The position numbers were made by a program, and so were the translations under genes. Shown here piece by piece: positions 9,612 to 19,500 of a stretch of 64,000 nt of DNA. Source of the DNA: Marinobacterium profundum (GTDB lineage: Bacteria; Pseudomonadota; Gammaproteobacteria; Pseudomonadales; Balneatricaceae); contig NZ_BCNS01000142.1 in assembly GCF_001528745.1 (NCBI RefSeq), forward strand, positions 16,042-80,041. Direction: 5' to 3'. The notes under the pieces were generated by a model, which made no database searches, was not told the origin of the DNA, and saw only the letters and a list, made by a program, of their open reading frames with translations. How positions within the stretch are numbered: position 1 is the stretch's first letter; every line of letters begins with the position of its first letter.

Positions 9612-9629
9612 ATGTAGATAATTTACCAA
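9612..9629. promoter_or_regulatory. Candidate HexR operator, hexR-proximal
   Basis: TGTAGATAATTTACCA is an imperfect TGTA/TTAC dyad 17 bp before the hexR start. It shares the TTACCA right half with the zwf-proximal site. Autoregulation of hexR would fit, but the match is weak. Confidence 0.4.
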
Positions 9630-9644
9630 CTATCAGAGTCTGCC

Positions 9645-10505
9645 ATGAACTCGAACAGTGTTAATCTTCTCGAGCAGATTCGCCAGCGCCTCGACAGCCT
9701 TAACAAGTCTGAACACAAGGTGGCGACGGTGATTCTGCGTGATCCCCAAACGGCTACCCGGCTGAGTATTACAGCTCTGGCCCAGGCATCGGGTGTTAGT
9801 GAACCTACGGTCAATCGCTTCTGCCGTGGTTTCGACAATCGCGGTTACCCGGATTTCAAGATTCAGCTTGCCCAGAGTCTGGCGGTGGGAATGCCCTACG
9901 TCTCCCGCAGTGTAGAGCAGGACGACTCGACCGAAGAATATACCGACAAAATTTTCTCATCGACCATTGCCGCGCTGGACAGCGCCCGCCAGGGCTTTGA
10001 CTCTGCGCTGGTCACCCGGGCCGTGGATTACCTGAGCCAGGCCAAGCAGGTGGCATTTTTTGGTCTGGGTGCATCGGGCCCGGTGGCCATGGATGCGCAG
10101 CACAAATTCTTCCGCCTCAATATTCCTGTCATGGCCTATGATGATGTGCTGATGCAGCGCATGGTGGCGGCCGGTGCCAACACCGGCGATGTCGTGGTGG
10201 TGATTTCCTATACGGGGCGCACCCGGGAGCTGGTGGATATTGCCCGCCTGGCGCGGGAAAGCGGCGCCACTGTTATCGGTATTACCAGTGAGGGTTCACA
10301 GCTGGCTGCAGAATGCACCTTGCTGCTGGCGGTGCGCAGCTACGAAGATACCGACATCTATATGCCCATGACCTCGCGTATTATTCAGCTGACACTGCTG
10401 GATGTGCTGGCCACGGGTGTGACCTTGCGTCGAGGCGTGGATTTCCAGCGTTATCTGAAGAAAATCAAGGACAGCCTGGTACCGACAAGGTATCCGCAGG
10501 ATTAA
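9645..10505 (+). CDS. hexR: RpiR-family regulator HexR
   Basis: 286 residues: N-terminal helix-turn-helix (about 1-77, with [20 protein letters not shown]) and a C-terminal SIS sugar-phosphate isomerase-like domain (about 125-255, with [17 protein letters not shown] and [14 protein letters not shown]). The length, divergence from zwf and close match of the HTH support HexR. In relatives this represses Entner-Doudoroff genes and is released by KDPG. The ribosome site is weak. A two-component pair follows on the same strand after 24 bp. Confidence 0.93.
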   Translation: MNSNSVNLLEQIRQRLDSLNKSEHKVATVILRDPQTATRLSITALAQASGVSEPTVNRFCRGFDNRGYPDFKIQLAQSLAVGMPYVSRSVEQDDSTEEYTDKIFSSTIAALDSARQGFDSALVTRAVDYLSQAKQVAFFGLGASGPVAMDAQHKFFRLNIPVMAYDDVLMQRMVAAGANTGDVVVVISYTGRTRELVDIARLARESGATVIGITSEGSQLAAECTLLLAVRSYEDTDIYMPMTSRIIQLTLLDVLATGVTLRRGVDFQRYLKKIKDSLVPTRYPQD

Positions 10506-10529
10506 TCAACACCGGTTTACATAATAAGA

Positions 10530-11273
10530 ATGAATCAGAACAAACCGATATATGTGGTCGATGACGATGCCGCTATTCGCTCGCTGCTGCGCAGCTATCT
10601 GGAGCGCAATCAGTTTGCGGTAAAAACCGTGGCCGATGGTGAAAGCCTGTTGCGCGAGCTCAAGGCCGGCGGCTCGGCGGCGCTGGTGGTGCTGGATATC
10701 ATGTTGCCGGGGGACGACGGCTTTGAAATCTGTCGCAAGCTGCGTACTTTCTCCAAAGTGCCGGTCATCATGCTGACCGCCAACTCCGACGAGATGGATC
10801 GCATCGTCGGGCTGGAAATCGGCGCCGATGACTATCTGGCCAAGCCCTTTAATCCGCGGGAACTGCTGGCGCGCATCAAGGCCATATTGCGGCGCAGCGA
10901 TGCGCCCGATGAGGTGCCACAGGCGCTCGTTCAGTCGCGCTATCTGCGCTTTGCGGGCTTTGAACTGGATTCGGCCACCCGTGCGCTCTGTACGCTCAAG
11001 GGTGAGTCCCTCGTGTTGTCGGGGGCTGAGTACGATCTGCTGCGCCTGCTGGTGGATCACGCCGGGGAAGTGCTGAGTCGCGATCTGATTGCCGAGCAGA
11101 CCCGGGGTCGGGATAACCTGCCGATGGATCGCTTTATTGATGTGCAGATCAGCCGGCTGCGGCAGCGGCTGCAGGATGATGCCCGCTCGCCGCAACTGAT
11201 CAAGACGGTCCGCGGCCAGGGTTATGTGCTGGCGGCGACAGTGGCGGCCAGCAATGAGTCGTTGCGTCCATAG
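10530..11273 (+). CDS. OmpR-family response regulator
   Basis: 247 residues. Receiver domain 1-125 with acidic pocket VVDDDAA, phospho-acceptor in VVLDIMLPGDDG (Asp56), switch Thr in MLTANSDE and Lys in LAKPFNPREL. A winged-helix DNA-binding domain covers about 145-240 (GAEYDLLRLLVDHAGEVLSR). The histidine kinase follows. Location after hexR and before a Gts-type importer recalls the pseudomonad GltR/GltS (GtrS) pair that controls glucose uptake. That functional link is inference; sequence alone gives only OmpR type. Confidence 0.93.
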   Translation: MNQNKPIYVVDDDAAIRSLLRSYLERNQFAVKTVADGESLLRELKAGGSAALVVLDIMLPGDDGFEICRKLRTFSKVPVIMLTANSDEMDRIVGLEIGADDYLAKPFNPRELLARIKAILRRSDAPDEVPQALVQSRYLRFAGFELDSATRALCTLKGESLVLSGAEYDLLRLLVDHAGEVLSRDLIAEQTRGRDNLPMDRFIDVQISRLRQRLQDDARSPQLIKTVRGQGYVLAATVAASNESLRP

Positions 11274-11339
11274 TCTCTGTGCAGCGATTGCGCGGGTAAC
11301 TGTGGGGGTAGTCGCCTGTACGGCGAAGAAGGGGAGCGC

Positions 11340-12803
11340 GTGATCAAGTCACTGAAAACTGTGCTGCGGCGCTGGCCGCGTTCGCTTTCGAGTCGCATTC
11401 TGCTGGTGCTGGGCCTGGGTGTGTTGTTGGCACAGCTGGTCTCCAGTGCGATCTGGCTGACGCAATGGCGTGCTGATACCGAACGCAATGTGCAGGAAAT
11501 GTCGCGTCACATGGCTTTCAGGGTCGCGGCCACGGTGCAGTTTTTTACCGAGTTGCCCATCGCCTATCGCCATCTGATTCTGGACCAGTTGCGGGACATG
11601 GGCGGTACACGTTTTTTTGTAACCCTCAATCGCGAAGAGATTCGCATCACCGATTTGCCCGACTCCCCCCTTAAAACACGGGTTGTGCAGCAGTTTCGAG
11701 AGGTGCTCGAAGGCCAGCTCGGCGTGACCGAGGGGCTGACAATAGCTTTTTCCCGACCCTCGACGCTGCATGTCATAAAAAACGATATTCTGCTGCGCGA
11801 TCTGCCCGAGCGCTGGGGCAGTCAAACCCTGCTAATGGGTTCCAGCGATGCCCCCATTCTGGTGATCCAGATTCCCATAGCGCCTGAACAATGGCTCTAC
11901 CTTGCGACCCTGATGCCGGATCCGGAATTTCTTGAAACAAGTACACCGCTGTCCAGGGAGCGGCTTATATCGCTGCTGGTATCCCTGGGCGTGATGCTGT
12001 TGTTCGGCGTTTGGATTGTGCGCTCGCTGACGCGTCCGTTACGCCGGCTGGCACAGGCGGCGGAAAGTTTTGGTCAGGGAGAAGCTTTGACCTTGCCTGA
12101 AACGGGCAGTCGCGAACTGGAAACCACGGCGCGGGCCTTTAATGCGATGCAGTTGCGTATCCAGCGCTATCTTGATGATCGTGAAAGGCTGTTTGCGTCC
12201 ATATCCCACGACCTTAAAACACCTATTACCCGCTTGCGTCTGCGCGCCGAGCTGCTGGATGACGATAATGCGCGCGATGCATTTTGCCACGATCTGGAAG
12301 ACCTCGACATGCTGGTCAAGGGGGCGCTGCAAAGCGTCAAGGATACGGATATCCATGAAAACCGGGTTGAAGTGGATCTGCACCGCATGCTCTGTTACAT
12401 GCGCGACGGTGCCGCCTTGGCCGGCAAGATAGTTACGCTGCAGGGCGAACAGCGCGAGCCTTTCCTTGGCAAGCCGCTGGCGCTGCGTCGCTGTGTTGGC
12501 AATCTGGTGGACAATGCACTCTATTACGGTGGCCGTGCCGATATTCATATTGAAGACAGCCGTCTGGGCCTGGACATACGGGTGTGCGATAGTGGCCCCG
12601 GCATTCCGGCTGCTCAGCAGGAGCGTGTATTCGCCCCCTATACACGATTGATGGCGAACCAGACGCTGGACCCTGCGGCGCACTCCTCCATGGGGCTTGG
12701 ATTGTCGATTGCCCGCAATATAGCCCGTGCCCATGGTGGGGATATACTGCTTGCCAATCGCGAAGAGGGCGGCCTTGAGGCCCGGCTAACACTACCGCGT
12801 TAA
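11340..12803 (+). CDS. EnvZ-type sensor histidine kinase
   Basis: 487 residues from a GTG start with GGGGAG just upstream. TM1 about 18-40, a periplasmic domain of about 165 residues, TM2 about 209-228, HAMP 229-281. The phospho-accepting His is in SISHDLKTPITRLRLRAELL (His290), followed by the HATPase region with N-box NLVDNALYY, G1 DSGPGIP and G2 GLGLSIARNI. All catalytic motifs are present. Pairs with the upstream regulator. The periplasmic ligand is not evident; a sugar-acid signal is a guess from context. Confidence 0.92.
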   Translation: MIKSLKTVLRRWPRSLSSRILLVLGLGVLLAQLVSSAIWLTQWRADTERNVQEMSRHMAFRVAATVQFFTELPIAYRHLILDQLRDMGGTRFFVTLNREEIRITDLPDSPLKTRVVQQFREVLEGQLGVTEGLTIAFSRPSTLHVIKNDILLRDLPERWGSQTLLMGSSDAPILVIQIPIAPEQWLYLATLMPDPEFLETSTPLSRERLISLLVSLGVMLLFGVWIVRSLTRPLRRLAQAAESFGQGEALTLPETGSRELETTARAFNAMQLRIQRYLDDRERLFASISHDLKTPITRLRLRAELLDDDNARDAFCHDLEDLDMLVKGALQSVKDTDIHENRVEVDLHRMLCYMRDGAALAGKIVTLQGEQREPFLGKPLALRRCVGNLVDNALYYGGRADIHIEDSRLGLDIRVCDSGPGIPAAQQERVFAPYTRLMANQTLDPAAHSSMGLGLSIARNIARAHGGDILLANREEGGLEARLTLPR

Positions 12804-12846
12804 TTTTCCCCTGTTTCTGCGCATTACTTGAGTGACTCCGTTGTAG

Positions 12847-12868
12847 AAGCCCGCTGTTGCGGGTTTTG
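12847..12868 (+). terminator. Probable terminator after the histidine kinase
   Basis: Short stem CCCGC/GCGGG with loop TGTT followed by TTTT, about 45 bp after the stop codon. Confidence 0.6.
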
Positions 12869-12955
12869 CTGTCGTTACTGGTGTTTATGTCTGCACCTGT
12901 GTCTGTGTCGATATGCGCTGCGTGCAATCTGAGGCTGCGGCCTCGCAATATGCGC

Positions 12956-12974
12956 ATTGCATTTTGCAACTTGC
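12956..12974 (+). promoter_or_regulatory. Candidate upstream activator site (GCAA-N-TTGC), unit 1
   Basis: The 19-mer ATTGCATTTTGCAACTTGC recurs with 17 of 19 identities at 16325-16343, upstream of the next surface unit. Its core GCAACTTGC (12966-12974) is a small inverted repeat. It lies about 112 bp upstream of the sigma-54 element, a normal distance for an enhancer-binding protein. The binding protein is unknown. Another inverted pair, GCAAT...ATTGC (12945-12960), lies beside it. Confidence 0.6.
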
Positions 12975-13032
12975 TAGTAAATCCGCTTCGCCGAGCCAGC
13001 AGCCACCTTGCACGAAAATTATTTTATTTATT

Positions 13033-13045
13033 TAAAGTATTGATA
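13033..13045 (-). promoter_or_regulatory. IHF consensus site, unit 1
   Basis: TAAAGTATTGATA is, on the minus strand, an exact match to WATCAANNNNTTR. It lies in an A/T-rich tract between the candidate activator site and the sigma-54 promoter, where IHF bending is typically needed. Confidence 0.65.
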
Positions 13046-13084
13046 AATATCAATTTTATTCGCACCAGTGGTCGATTTTATTAA

Positions 13085-13102
13085 TTGGCACGACTGCTGC
13101 AT
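13085..13102 (+). promoter_or_regulatory. Sigma-54 promoter, unit 1 (-24/-12)
   Basis: TTGGCACGACTGCTGCAT carries the invariant GG (13087-13088) and GC (13099-13100) exactly 10 bp apart, with a perfect TTGGCACG -24 block. It lies about 145 bp before the first gene of the surface locus and points at it. Confidence 0.8.
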
Positions 13103-13245
13103 TAACGAACTGATACTGATTAAATGCTCGTTTGCCTATTAGCGCTACGGGTAGCTGAAAGTCAGGTCATAAGGTTTTCATTTTTGGCTGCGGGCAGGTT
13201 CCAGGTATTGCTGGCGGATGTTTAGGTAAGGAAGGAGTGCACACA

Positions 13246-14241
13246 ATGAAGCTAACGCGATTAGTCGCAGTTATTGCAGGAATACAGGGGCTCTGGAGCA
13301 TGCAAGCTTACGCTGTGGGCACTGCTGCCGGTACGCCTATTAACAACACCGCATCGGTGAGTTATTCCCAGGATGGGGGGGCCACTACACTGAGCAAAAA
13401 CAGCCCCACGGTCACTAACCTGGTGGCAGAGCTGCTTGATGTTAACCTGGTATCCCAGGATGCTTCGGCCATCAGTGTCGGGCAGGGTGATACTCAGAGT
13501 GTACTGACATTCCTGTTAACCAATACAGGTAACGGCAACGATACCTATAACCTGGCGGCAAGCAATACGGCTGGCGATAATTTCGATACATCTAACATCA
13601 ATATTTATATTGATAACGGTGATGGCATATTTAACGCGGCGAGCGATACGCTTTATGTTCCCAGCAGTACAGACCCCGCATTACCCGCAGATGGTGATGT
13701 TGTCGTCTTTATTGCCAGTGATATACCCCCAGGCGCGGCCAATGATGAGCAGGGTGTTTTATCGCTCACGGCTACGTCCAATACGGGCAGCGGTGCACCT
13801 GGCACCATATTCACAGGCGCCGGTGATGGTGGTCTGGTCGATGTGGTTGTCGGCAACAGTACCGGCATTCAAATCGATGACGGTGGCTACATTATATCGA
13901 CCTTTAGTGTTGGGGTTGACAAGGTCTCCACCGTAACAAACGAGTTCGGTCATGCCGAACCTATTCCAGGTGCGACCATCGTCTACACAGTAACGGCGAA
14001 TATAACCGGATCCGGCACCGCAACCAATATGGTTCTGGCTGATCCTATCCCAACCAATACCAGCTATAACGCAGGTTCGTTGCGCCTTGATGGGGTCGCT
14101 CTGACGGATGCGTCCGATGCCGCCGACGATGGTGACTATAACATCACCACGGCGGGTGCCATTACGGTCGACCTTGGCGACGTAACGGTCAGCAGCGAAA
14201 CCAAAACCTATGTAGTTTCCTTTTCCGTAACAGTCGACTGA
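13246..14241 (+). CDS. Secreted DUF11-type repeat protein, small paralogue 1
   Basis: 331 residues. The ATG at 13246 is preferred over a GTG at 13237 because the latter overlaps the strong ribosome site GGAAGGAG. A signal peptide ends near MQAYA. The mature N-terminus VGTAAGTPINNTASVSY closely resembles that of the 346-residue paralogue. The middle is Asp/Asn/Gly-rich beta-sandwich-like sequence. The C-terminal ~110 residues form a DUF11 domain (PIPGATIVYTVTANITGSG and ADPIPTNTSY). No sorting motif, transmembrane helix or cysteine pair is evident. It probably resides in the periplasm or on the cell surface, perhaps as a subunit of a larger structure with its neighbours. No enzyme motif is seen. 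Confidence 0.85.
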   Translation: MKLTRLVAVIAGIQGLWSMQAYAVGTAAGTPINNTASVSYSQDGGATTLSKNSPTVTNLVAELLDVNLVSQDASAISVGQGDTQSVLTFLLTNTGNGNDTYNLAASNTAGDNFDTSNINIYIDNGDGIFNAASDTLYVPSSTDPALPADGDVVVFIASDIPPGAANDEQGVLSLTATSNTGSGAPGTIFTGAGDGGLVDVVVGNSTGIQIDDGGYIISTFSVGVDKVSTVTNEFGHAEPIPGATIVYTVTANITGSGTATNMVLADPIPTNTSYNAGSLRLDGVALTDASDAADDGDYNITTAGAITVDLGDVTVSSETKTYVVSFSVTVD

Positions 14242-14252
14242 GGAGAAAAACA

Positions 14253-14732
14253 ATGAAATATGTATTTTTTGCAATAGTGACGCACTTTCTATTCGCCATG
14301 TCTGCTCAGGCGGCTGGCGTTATAAAACTAAACCTGATAGCACAGCAGGAAAAAGTGGTTGTTTCTGCTGATGGTGTCAAGGAAATTAAACTGGTAAAGG
14401 CCGATAAGGTTATTCCAGGGGAAATCGTTATTTATACCCTGGAAGTGGAAAATACCAGTGATTTATCGGCCGATAATGTCGTGATTACCGATCCGGTTCC
14501 GGAACATATGACCTATATGGAAGATCTGACGGAGGCCGAGGGTGTTCGTGTGCTCTATTCCGTAGATGGCGGCATTATCTACGACACCCCGGAAAACCTG
14601 CAGGTTCAAGGTGACGACGGCCAGATGGTTACCGCCAAAAAATCGGATTACACCCATATAAAATGGAATTTTGACAAGGCAGTGCCGGCAAAAAGTGAAA
14701 CCCTGGTTCGCTTCAGTGCGAAATTAAACTAA
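14253..14732 (+). CDS. Secreted single-domain DUF11 protein
   Basis: 159 residues from ATG 14253 with GAGGAGAAAA upstream, only 11 bp after the preceding gene. A signal peptide ends near MSAQA. The rest is one DUF11-like domain: VIPGEIVIYTLEVENTSDLSADNV and TDPVPEHMTYMEDL, with a C-terminal VPAKSETLVRFSAKL strand. It is the smallest member of the locus and lacks the NNTASVSY-type N-terminal block of its neighbours. Function unknown; a structural or capping subunit is possible. Confidence 0.85.
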   Translation: MKYVFFAIVTHFLFAMSAQAAGVIKLNLIAQQEKVVVSADGVKEIKLVKADKVIPGEIVIYTLEVENTSDLSADNVVITDPVPEHMTYMEDLTEAEGVRVLYSVDGGIIYDTPENLQVQGDDGQMVTAKKSDYTHIKWNFDKAVPAKSETLVRFSAKLN

Positions 14733-14847
14733 CCCTAAATTAACGCAAGTCACTAATCAGGCTCTGGCGGGTGTTGATTAAAGGCTTAATAAAAACCATG
14801 CCTGTAGCAGTCGGGCCAGGTTTAATCTGATAGGAAGGAACTGAATC

Positions 14848-15888
14848 ATGAACTACTCACGCTTATTCAGGCGACTTGATGTGGCGGCCCCGCTGGCGGT
14901 GCTGGCGCTTTCAATCGCCCCGATGCAGCTTGCGTACGCCGTTGGCGTAGCCTCTGGCATTCCAGTGAACAACACCGCGACCATCGACTACCAGGTTGGC
15001 GGTGTTCAACAGACCACGGAAACGACCAATACGGCCACCTTCGTTGTCGATAACAAAATTGACCTTACGGTGGTTGCTGCCGGTGACAATGCCGTGGCGC
15101 CGGGTGCCGTCGACCAGGTTCTCAGCTATACCCTGACGAACACAGGTAACACCACCCAGGGCTACGAAATTGAAGCCTTCCCGCTCGGGACTAACACCGT
15201 AACCATGGAGAACGTGCGTATTTATCTGGATGTAAACAAGGATGGCTTGCTCGATGCCGGCGATACCCTCTATACACTGGGTACCAACGTGGCAGATATT
15301 CCCGCCGATGGCGATATCAAACTGTTGATTGTGGCTGATACCCCGATCGGCGCAAGCGATGCGGATATCGCGCAATTCGATCTGCAGGCCACAACCCTGG
15401 ATGCAGGCACAACCACTGTGACCGTGAACGATACAGGGACGGCGGATGATCCGACCCTGGTACAGACGGTATTTGCTGATGGTGCAGGCACTATTGATGC
15501 CACTACCGATGGCAAGTTCTCGGCGGCTGCAAGCTATATAGTTGCATCGGCTGAGCTGGTCGTAGCAAAAACTGTTGAAGTCATCAGTGATCCGATTAAC
15601 GGCACAACCAACCCCAAAGCCATTCCGGGTGCGGTGGTTCGATACAGCATTACCGTTGAAAACACCACGGCTACAGAGGCCACAGACGTGACCGTGGTCG
15701 ATGCGATTCCGGCCAATACCACCTATGTGCCCGGTTCCATCACCGTTGATGCGGTTGTCAAAACCGATGTGAATGATGCGGATGGTGCTGATCATGGTGC
15801 GACTAACGCCAACTCAGTGACGGCGGTTGTTGCAACTCTGCCTGCAACCACCACGACGACTGTGACTTTTGATGTAACCGTTAATTAG
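14848..15888 (+). CDS. Secreted DUF11-type repeat protein, small paralogue 2
   Basis: 346 residues from ATG 14848 with GGAAGGAA upstream. Signal peptide ends near LAYA. The mature start VGVASGIPVNNTATIDY parallels the 331-residue protein, and the spacing of domains is the same, so the two arose by duplication. The C-terminal DUF11 domain contains NGTTNPKAIPGAVV, almost repeated (NGTSNPKAIPGAEV) in the 919-residue protein of the next unit. No catalytic motif. Last gene of unit 1, closed by a strong terminator. Confidence 0.85.
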   Translation: MNYSRLFRRLDVAAPLAVLALSIAPMQLAYAVGVASGIPVNNTATIDYQVGGVQQTTETTNTATFVVDNKIDLTVVAAGDNAVAPGAVDQVLSYTLTNTGNTTQGYEIEAFPLGTNTVTMENVRIYLDVNKDGLLDAGDTLYTLGTNVADIPADGDIKLLIVADTPIGASDADIAQFDLQATTLDAGTTTVTVNDTGTADDPTLVQTVFADGAGTIDATTDGKFSAAASYIVASAELVVAKTVEVISDPINGTTNPKAIPGAVVRYSITVENTTATEATDVTVVDAIPANTTYVPGSITVDAVVKTDVNDADGADHGATNANSVTAVVATLPATTTTTVTFDVTVN

Positions 15889-15908
15889 ACGCATCCCCGT
15901 CTGATATT

Positions 15909-15937
15909 GGCAGCTACCTGGTAGCTGCCTTTTTTTT
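15909..15937 (+). terminator. Rho-independent terminator of surface unit 1
   Basis: Stem GGCAGCTA/TAGCTGCC, loop CCTGG, then eight T. About 20 bp after the last gene of unit 1. Confidence 0.93.
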
Positions 15938-16210
15938 GCCTGTTTTTTGCCGTTTGGAAAATCAGCTGCCGACGGCGCTGGCGCTCGTTACTGATAGGGC
16001 ATCCTGCAAGAAGTGGGGCAAGAAGCCGCATCTGACGCTTGGCTACAGGCGTTGTGTTCTGCAAGGCCCCGTCCTGAGGCTGTTCCTGCAGTTTAATCGC
16101 GGGGCTCCAGTGGAGCGCCAGGTTACCCCTATTGCTGTCTCTGCATGGGAGTCCGAGTGGGGCGCGCCTGCGCGAGTCTTAAGGGCGCCTGTCGTCGATT
16201 TGCACCTATT

Positions 16211-16219
16211 GCAAATTGC
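16211..16219. promoter_or_regulatory. Candidate activator half-site copy, GCAAATTGC
   Basis: A third GCAA-N-TTGC core in the 627-bp gene-free stretch between the two units. It is 124 bp upstream of the core at 16335-16343. The rest of 15938-16324 holds no gene I can support. Confidence 0.45.
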
Positions 16220-16324
16220 GACCAGCGCAGTAGTGGAAGGTCGGGAGCTTGGCTGGTTCTGATTTGGAAACAACGGCTTCTGCGTTTCGACACCCATGCC
16301 GGTGTCACCGTGGGCAAAAGCCGG

Positions 16325-16343
16325 ATTGCGTTTTGCAAATTGC
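16325..16343 (+). promoter_or_regulatory. Candidate upstream activator site, unit 2
   Basis: ATTGCGTTTTGCAAATTGC matches the unit 1 element at 12956-12974 in 17 of 19 positions. It lies about 121 bp upstream of the unit 2 sigma-54 GG, close to the 112 bp seen in unit 1. Confidence 0.6.
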
Positions 16344-16400
16344 GAGTCGTTTTGTCCGTTGAGTTAAATATTCGCAGAAAGTCAGATTGCAAATATCGAT

Positions 16401-16413
16401 AATCAATCGATTA
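16401..16413 (+). promoter_or_regulatory. IHF consensus site, unit 2
   Basis: AATCAATCGATTA is an exact match to WATCAANNNNTTR, placed between the activator-like element and the sigma-54 promoter as in unit 1. Confidence 0.65.
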
Positions 16414-16462
16414 AATAATCGTAAGTTTCTGTTTTAATTGAATTTAAAATGGTTTTTATGCA

Positions 16463-16480
16463 TTGGCATTGTTTGTGCAT
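16463..16480 (+). promoter_or_regulatory. Sigma-54 promoter, unit 2 (-24/-12)
   Basis: TTGGCATTGTTTGTGCAT: GG at 16465-16466 and GC at 16477-16478, exactly 10 bp apart. It points at the giant outer-membrane gene about 85 bp downstream. Confidence 0.75.
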
Positions 16481-16564
16481 TTGATATAGGTGCGCCGCTC
16501 TGTATTGCTTGGTTATTTTTTGATTTGGGATGTCGGCGCTTAACAGGATGTGGTGGGAGAGACT

Positions 16565-19500
16565 ATGAAACGGCTCATTTTGACGACCAACCTAAAGGCG
16601 CTATTCACGCGTGTAACCGGGCTACTGAGCCTGATTGCGCTGTGCTGCTCTTTTGGCATCGCCACTGCGTCTGCTGCCACCATTTCCATCTCCAATATCG
16701 CCGAGCTGAGCTACCAGACACCGGGCGGCACTGTGCGGGTGCCTTCCAACCGCGTTGAAGATTTCCGCCAGCGCGCACCGGCCACGATTGATTTCTTGAT
16801 GTATCGCCCGCAATCGACTCAAGCCCAGTCGCTCAAGGTGCAGCCGACCGCGTTTGATAGCAGCGGCAGTGAAACCTGGCAGACACTTGCGGCCCCCAAA
16901 AGCAGTCAGGGTGGCGCACTGAATCTGGCCGCATCGCTGTCGCTGGTACAGGACCCTCAGTTTCGCCAGGGCGAGCCGCTGTTCATACGCCTGAGCGATC
17001 TGGATGCCAACCGCGATCCGGCCGTGCTCGATACTGTTATTGTCACGCTGACTACCTCCAGCGGTAATGACAGCGAAACCCTGCTGCTGACAGAAACCTC
17101 CCCCAACAGCGGTGTCTTTCTGGGTTACGTACCGACCCAGGCCAGCGGTGGCGGCAACCTGGATGGCGCCCTCACCGTAGAGCGCAACAGCCGCATTATT
17201 GCGCAGTACACCGACGCCGGTGACCTGACAGACAACACAGAGTCCTTTACGCTGGTGGATCCTTATGGACTGGTACTGGATAGCTGTACCGGTGAGCTTA
17301 TTGATGGTGTGAGTGTGACCCTTATCAATGCCGCGAGCGGGTTGCCTGCCGCCGTATTTGGGGATGATGGAGTCAGTCGTTACCCCTCAACGGTAGTCAC
17401 CGGTGAGCAGGTAATTGATGCCGGTGGTACCGTTTACCCCGGTGTGACTGGCCGCTATCGCTTTCCGCTGATCGAGACTGGTCGCTATGCGCTGCGCCTT
17501 GATCCGCCGGATGGTTATGTATATCCGTCCAGGCGTACCAATGCTGAGACTCAGGCGTCGACACCTTTTCCGGTGGTACTGGTGAATGGTTCGCGCGGCG
17601 AGGTGTTTACCATTGTTGAAGGTCCGCCGCTGTACCTTGATCTGCCCGTGGACTGCGTTGCCATTGATCCGCTGTTTGTGAATATGAGCACCGATCAGGC
17701 CAAGGCGTCCATCGGTGACTTCGTCGCCTTTACCATTGATGTAGGCAATACCAACAGCGATACCGATTACAGCGACGTTGTGGTAAACGATCGTCTGCCA
17801 CTGGGCTTCATTTACCGCTCAGGTTCCGCCACCCTCGATGGCCGCCCAATAGCGGATCCGCAGATTGCCAGCAATGGCCGCGACCTGGTGTTCAACCTTG
17901 ATCTGCTGGAAGCCGGCGAGACACGCAGCATCGATTATGTCATCGAGGTGGGCCCAGGTACGCCTATAGCCACCGCTATTAGCATCAGCCGGGCCCAGGC
18001 GTCAGGAGGCGAGCAGTCCAACAGCGCCAGTGCCGGGGTCAATGTTCGCGATCCGTTTTTCCGCAATCAGGGCATTCTGATTGGCACTGTAAGCGAAACC
18101 GAATGCAAGGACGACGAAGACGAGCAACCCTGGAGGGGCATCGCAGGCATACGTTTCTATCTGGAAGACGGTACCAACGTGCAGTCCGACGACAAGGGCA
18201 TGTTCCATTTCGAAGGTGTGCGTCCGGGTCTGCATGTTGTGCAGCTGGATGTCGATACCATCCCTGCCGGCTATGAAGTGGTGAACTGCGAGCCCGACAA
18301 TCGCTTTGCCGGTCGCGCCTATTCCCAGTTTGTTGATCTGCGCGGTGGCTCACTGTGGCGCCTGGATTATCATCTGATCAAGACACCGGCACCGGTGGCG
18401 GATGTTGAGCTGAACCTGGGTGTGACCCTGGTGGGTGAGCAGCTGCAATACAGCATTGATAACCGTGGCGGTGCCGTGGCACTGAGCAACCGCAGCCTGA
18501 TTGTTACTCTGCCCCCTGGCAGCCTGTATGAAAGCGGCAGTGCGCGCCTGAATACCGAGGTTCTGGCGGATCCGCAGCAGCAGGGTAATCGTTTGACCTT
18601 CAATCTGGGTGGGGTAGAAACCAGCTGGCGCGATCTGGTGACTTTCTCGGCCTCGTTGCCAGAGCAGGCCGACGAGCTGACCAGCAAGGCGCTGCTTAAG
18701 TTTGATACACCGTCTGCCAGGGGTGTTCGTACCCCGGCCGCCCGCGTGACCCTGATGGCTCCGGCTGAACCTGCCAGCATCATGCATGAACTGACCTACC
18801 GTGCCGGCTTTACCAGTCTGGGTGCTGACCTTTCCGCCGCCGATCATGCGTCACTTGCGCAGCGCTTTGAAGGCCTGGATGTTGACTCCCTGAGCCGCAT
18901 CCAGGTGATCGGCCATACGGATAATCAACCCATTAGTGGCGCGGCGCGCCGTCGCTACAGCAACAATGAAGCTTTGTCGCTGGCCCGTGCCCGCACTGTG
19001 GGTCGTCATATTCGCGATATTCTTGGCCTGCTGCCCGATCAGGTCAGCGTTGCCGGTCATGGTGCCCGCGAACCGCTGACCGAGAACAACAGCGCTGAAG
19101 GCCGTCGCGAGAACCGTCGGGTGGAGGTTCGCATATTGCAGAAAACGACGCCGGTGCGTTCTGTCTCCCTGGCACAGGAAGTCGAGAGCGGCTGGCGCGC
19201 TCGCCTGGTGAAGGGTATTGCGAAGGCCGATCAGGTTGAACGCAGCGTAACCTCTACCAAGGTAACTCTGCCTGGCATGCCTGCGTTCGACCAGACCTGG
19301 TTGAACAGCGTACCCGCCGGCAACGAGTGGCTCTGGCCGCTGGGTGATTACTCGCCGGAGATTCCGAGCATCAAAATTGCCCTCAAGCACGGCAACAAGC
19401 TGCGCGCCCGCCTGATGCTTGATGGTGTGGCAGTGAGCGCGCTGAATTTCGATGGCACTATTAAAAGCAGCGACGGCAAGAAGGTGGTGAGTCGCTGGAA

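Noticed and set aside
12857..13084. 75-codon ORF upstream of surface unit 1
   Set aside because: Overlaps the activator, IHF and promoter elements and has no ribosome site or homology.
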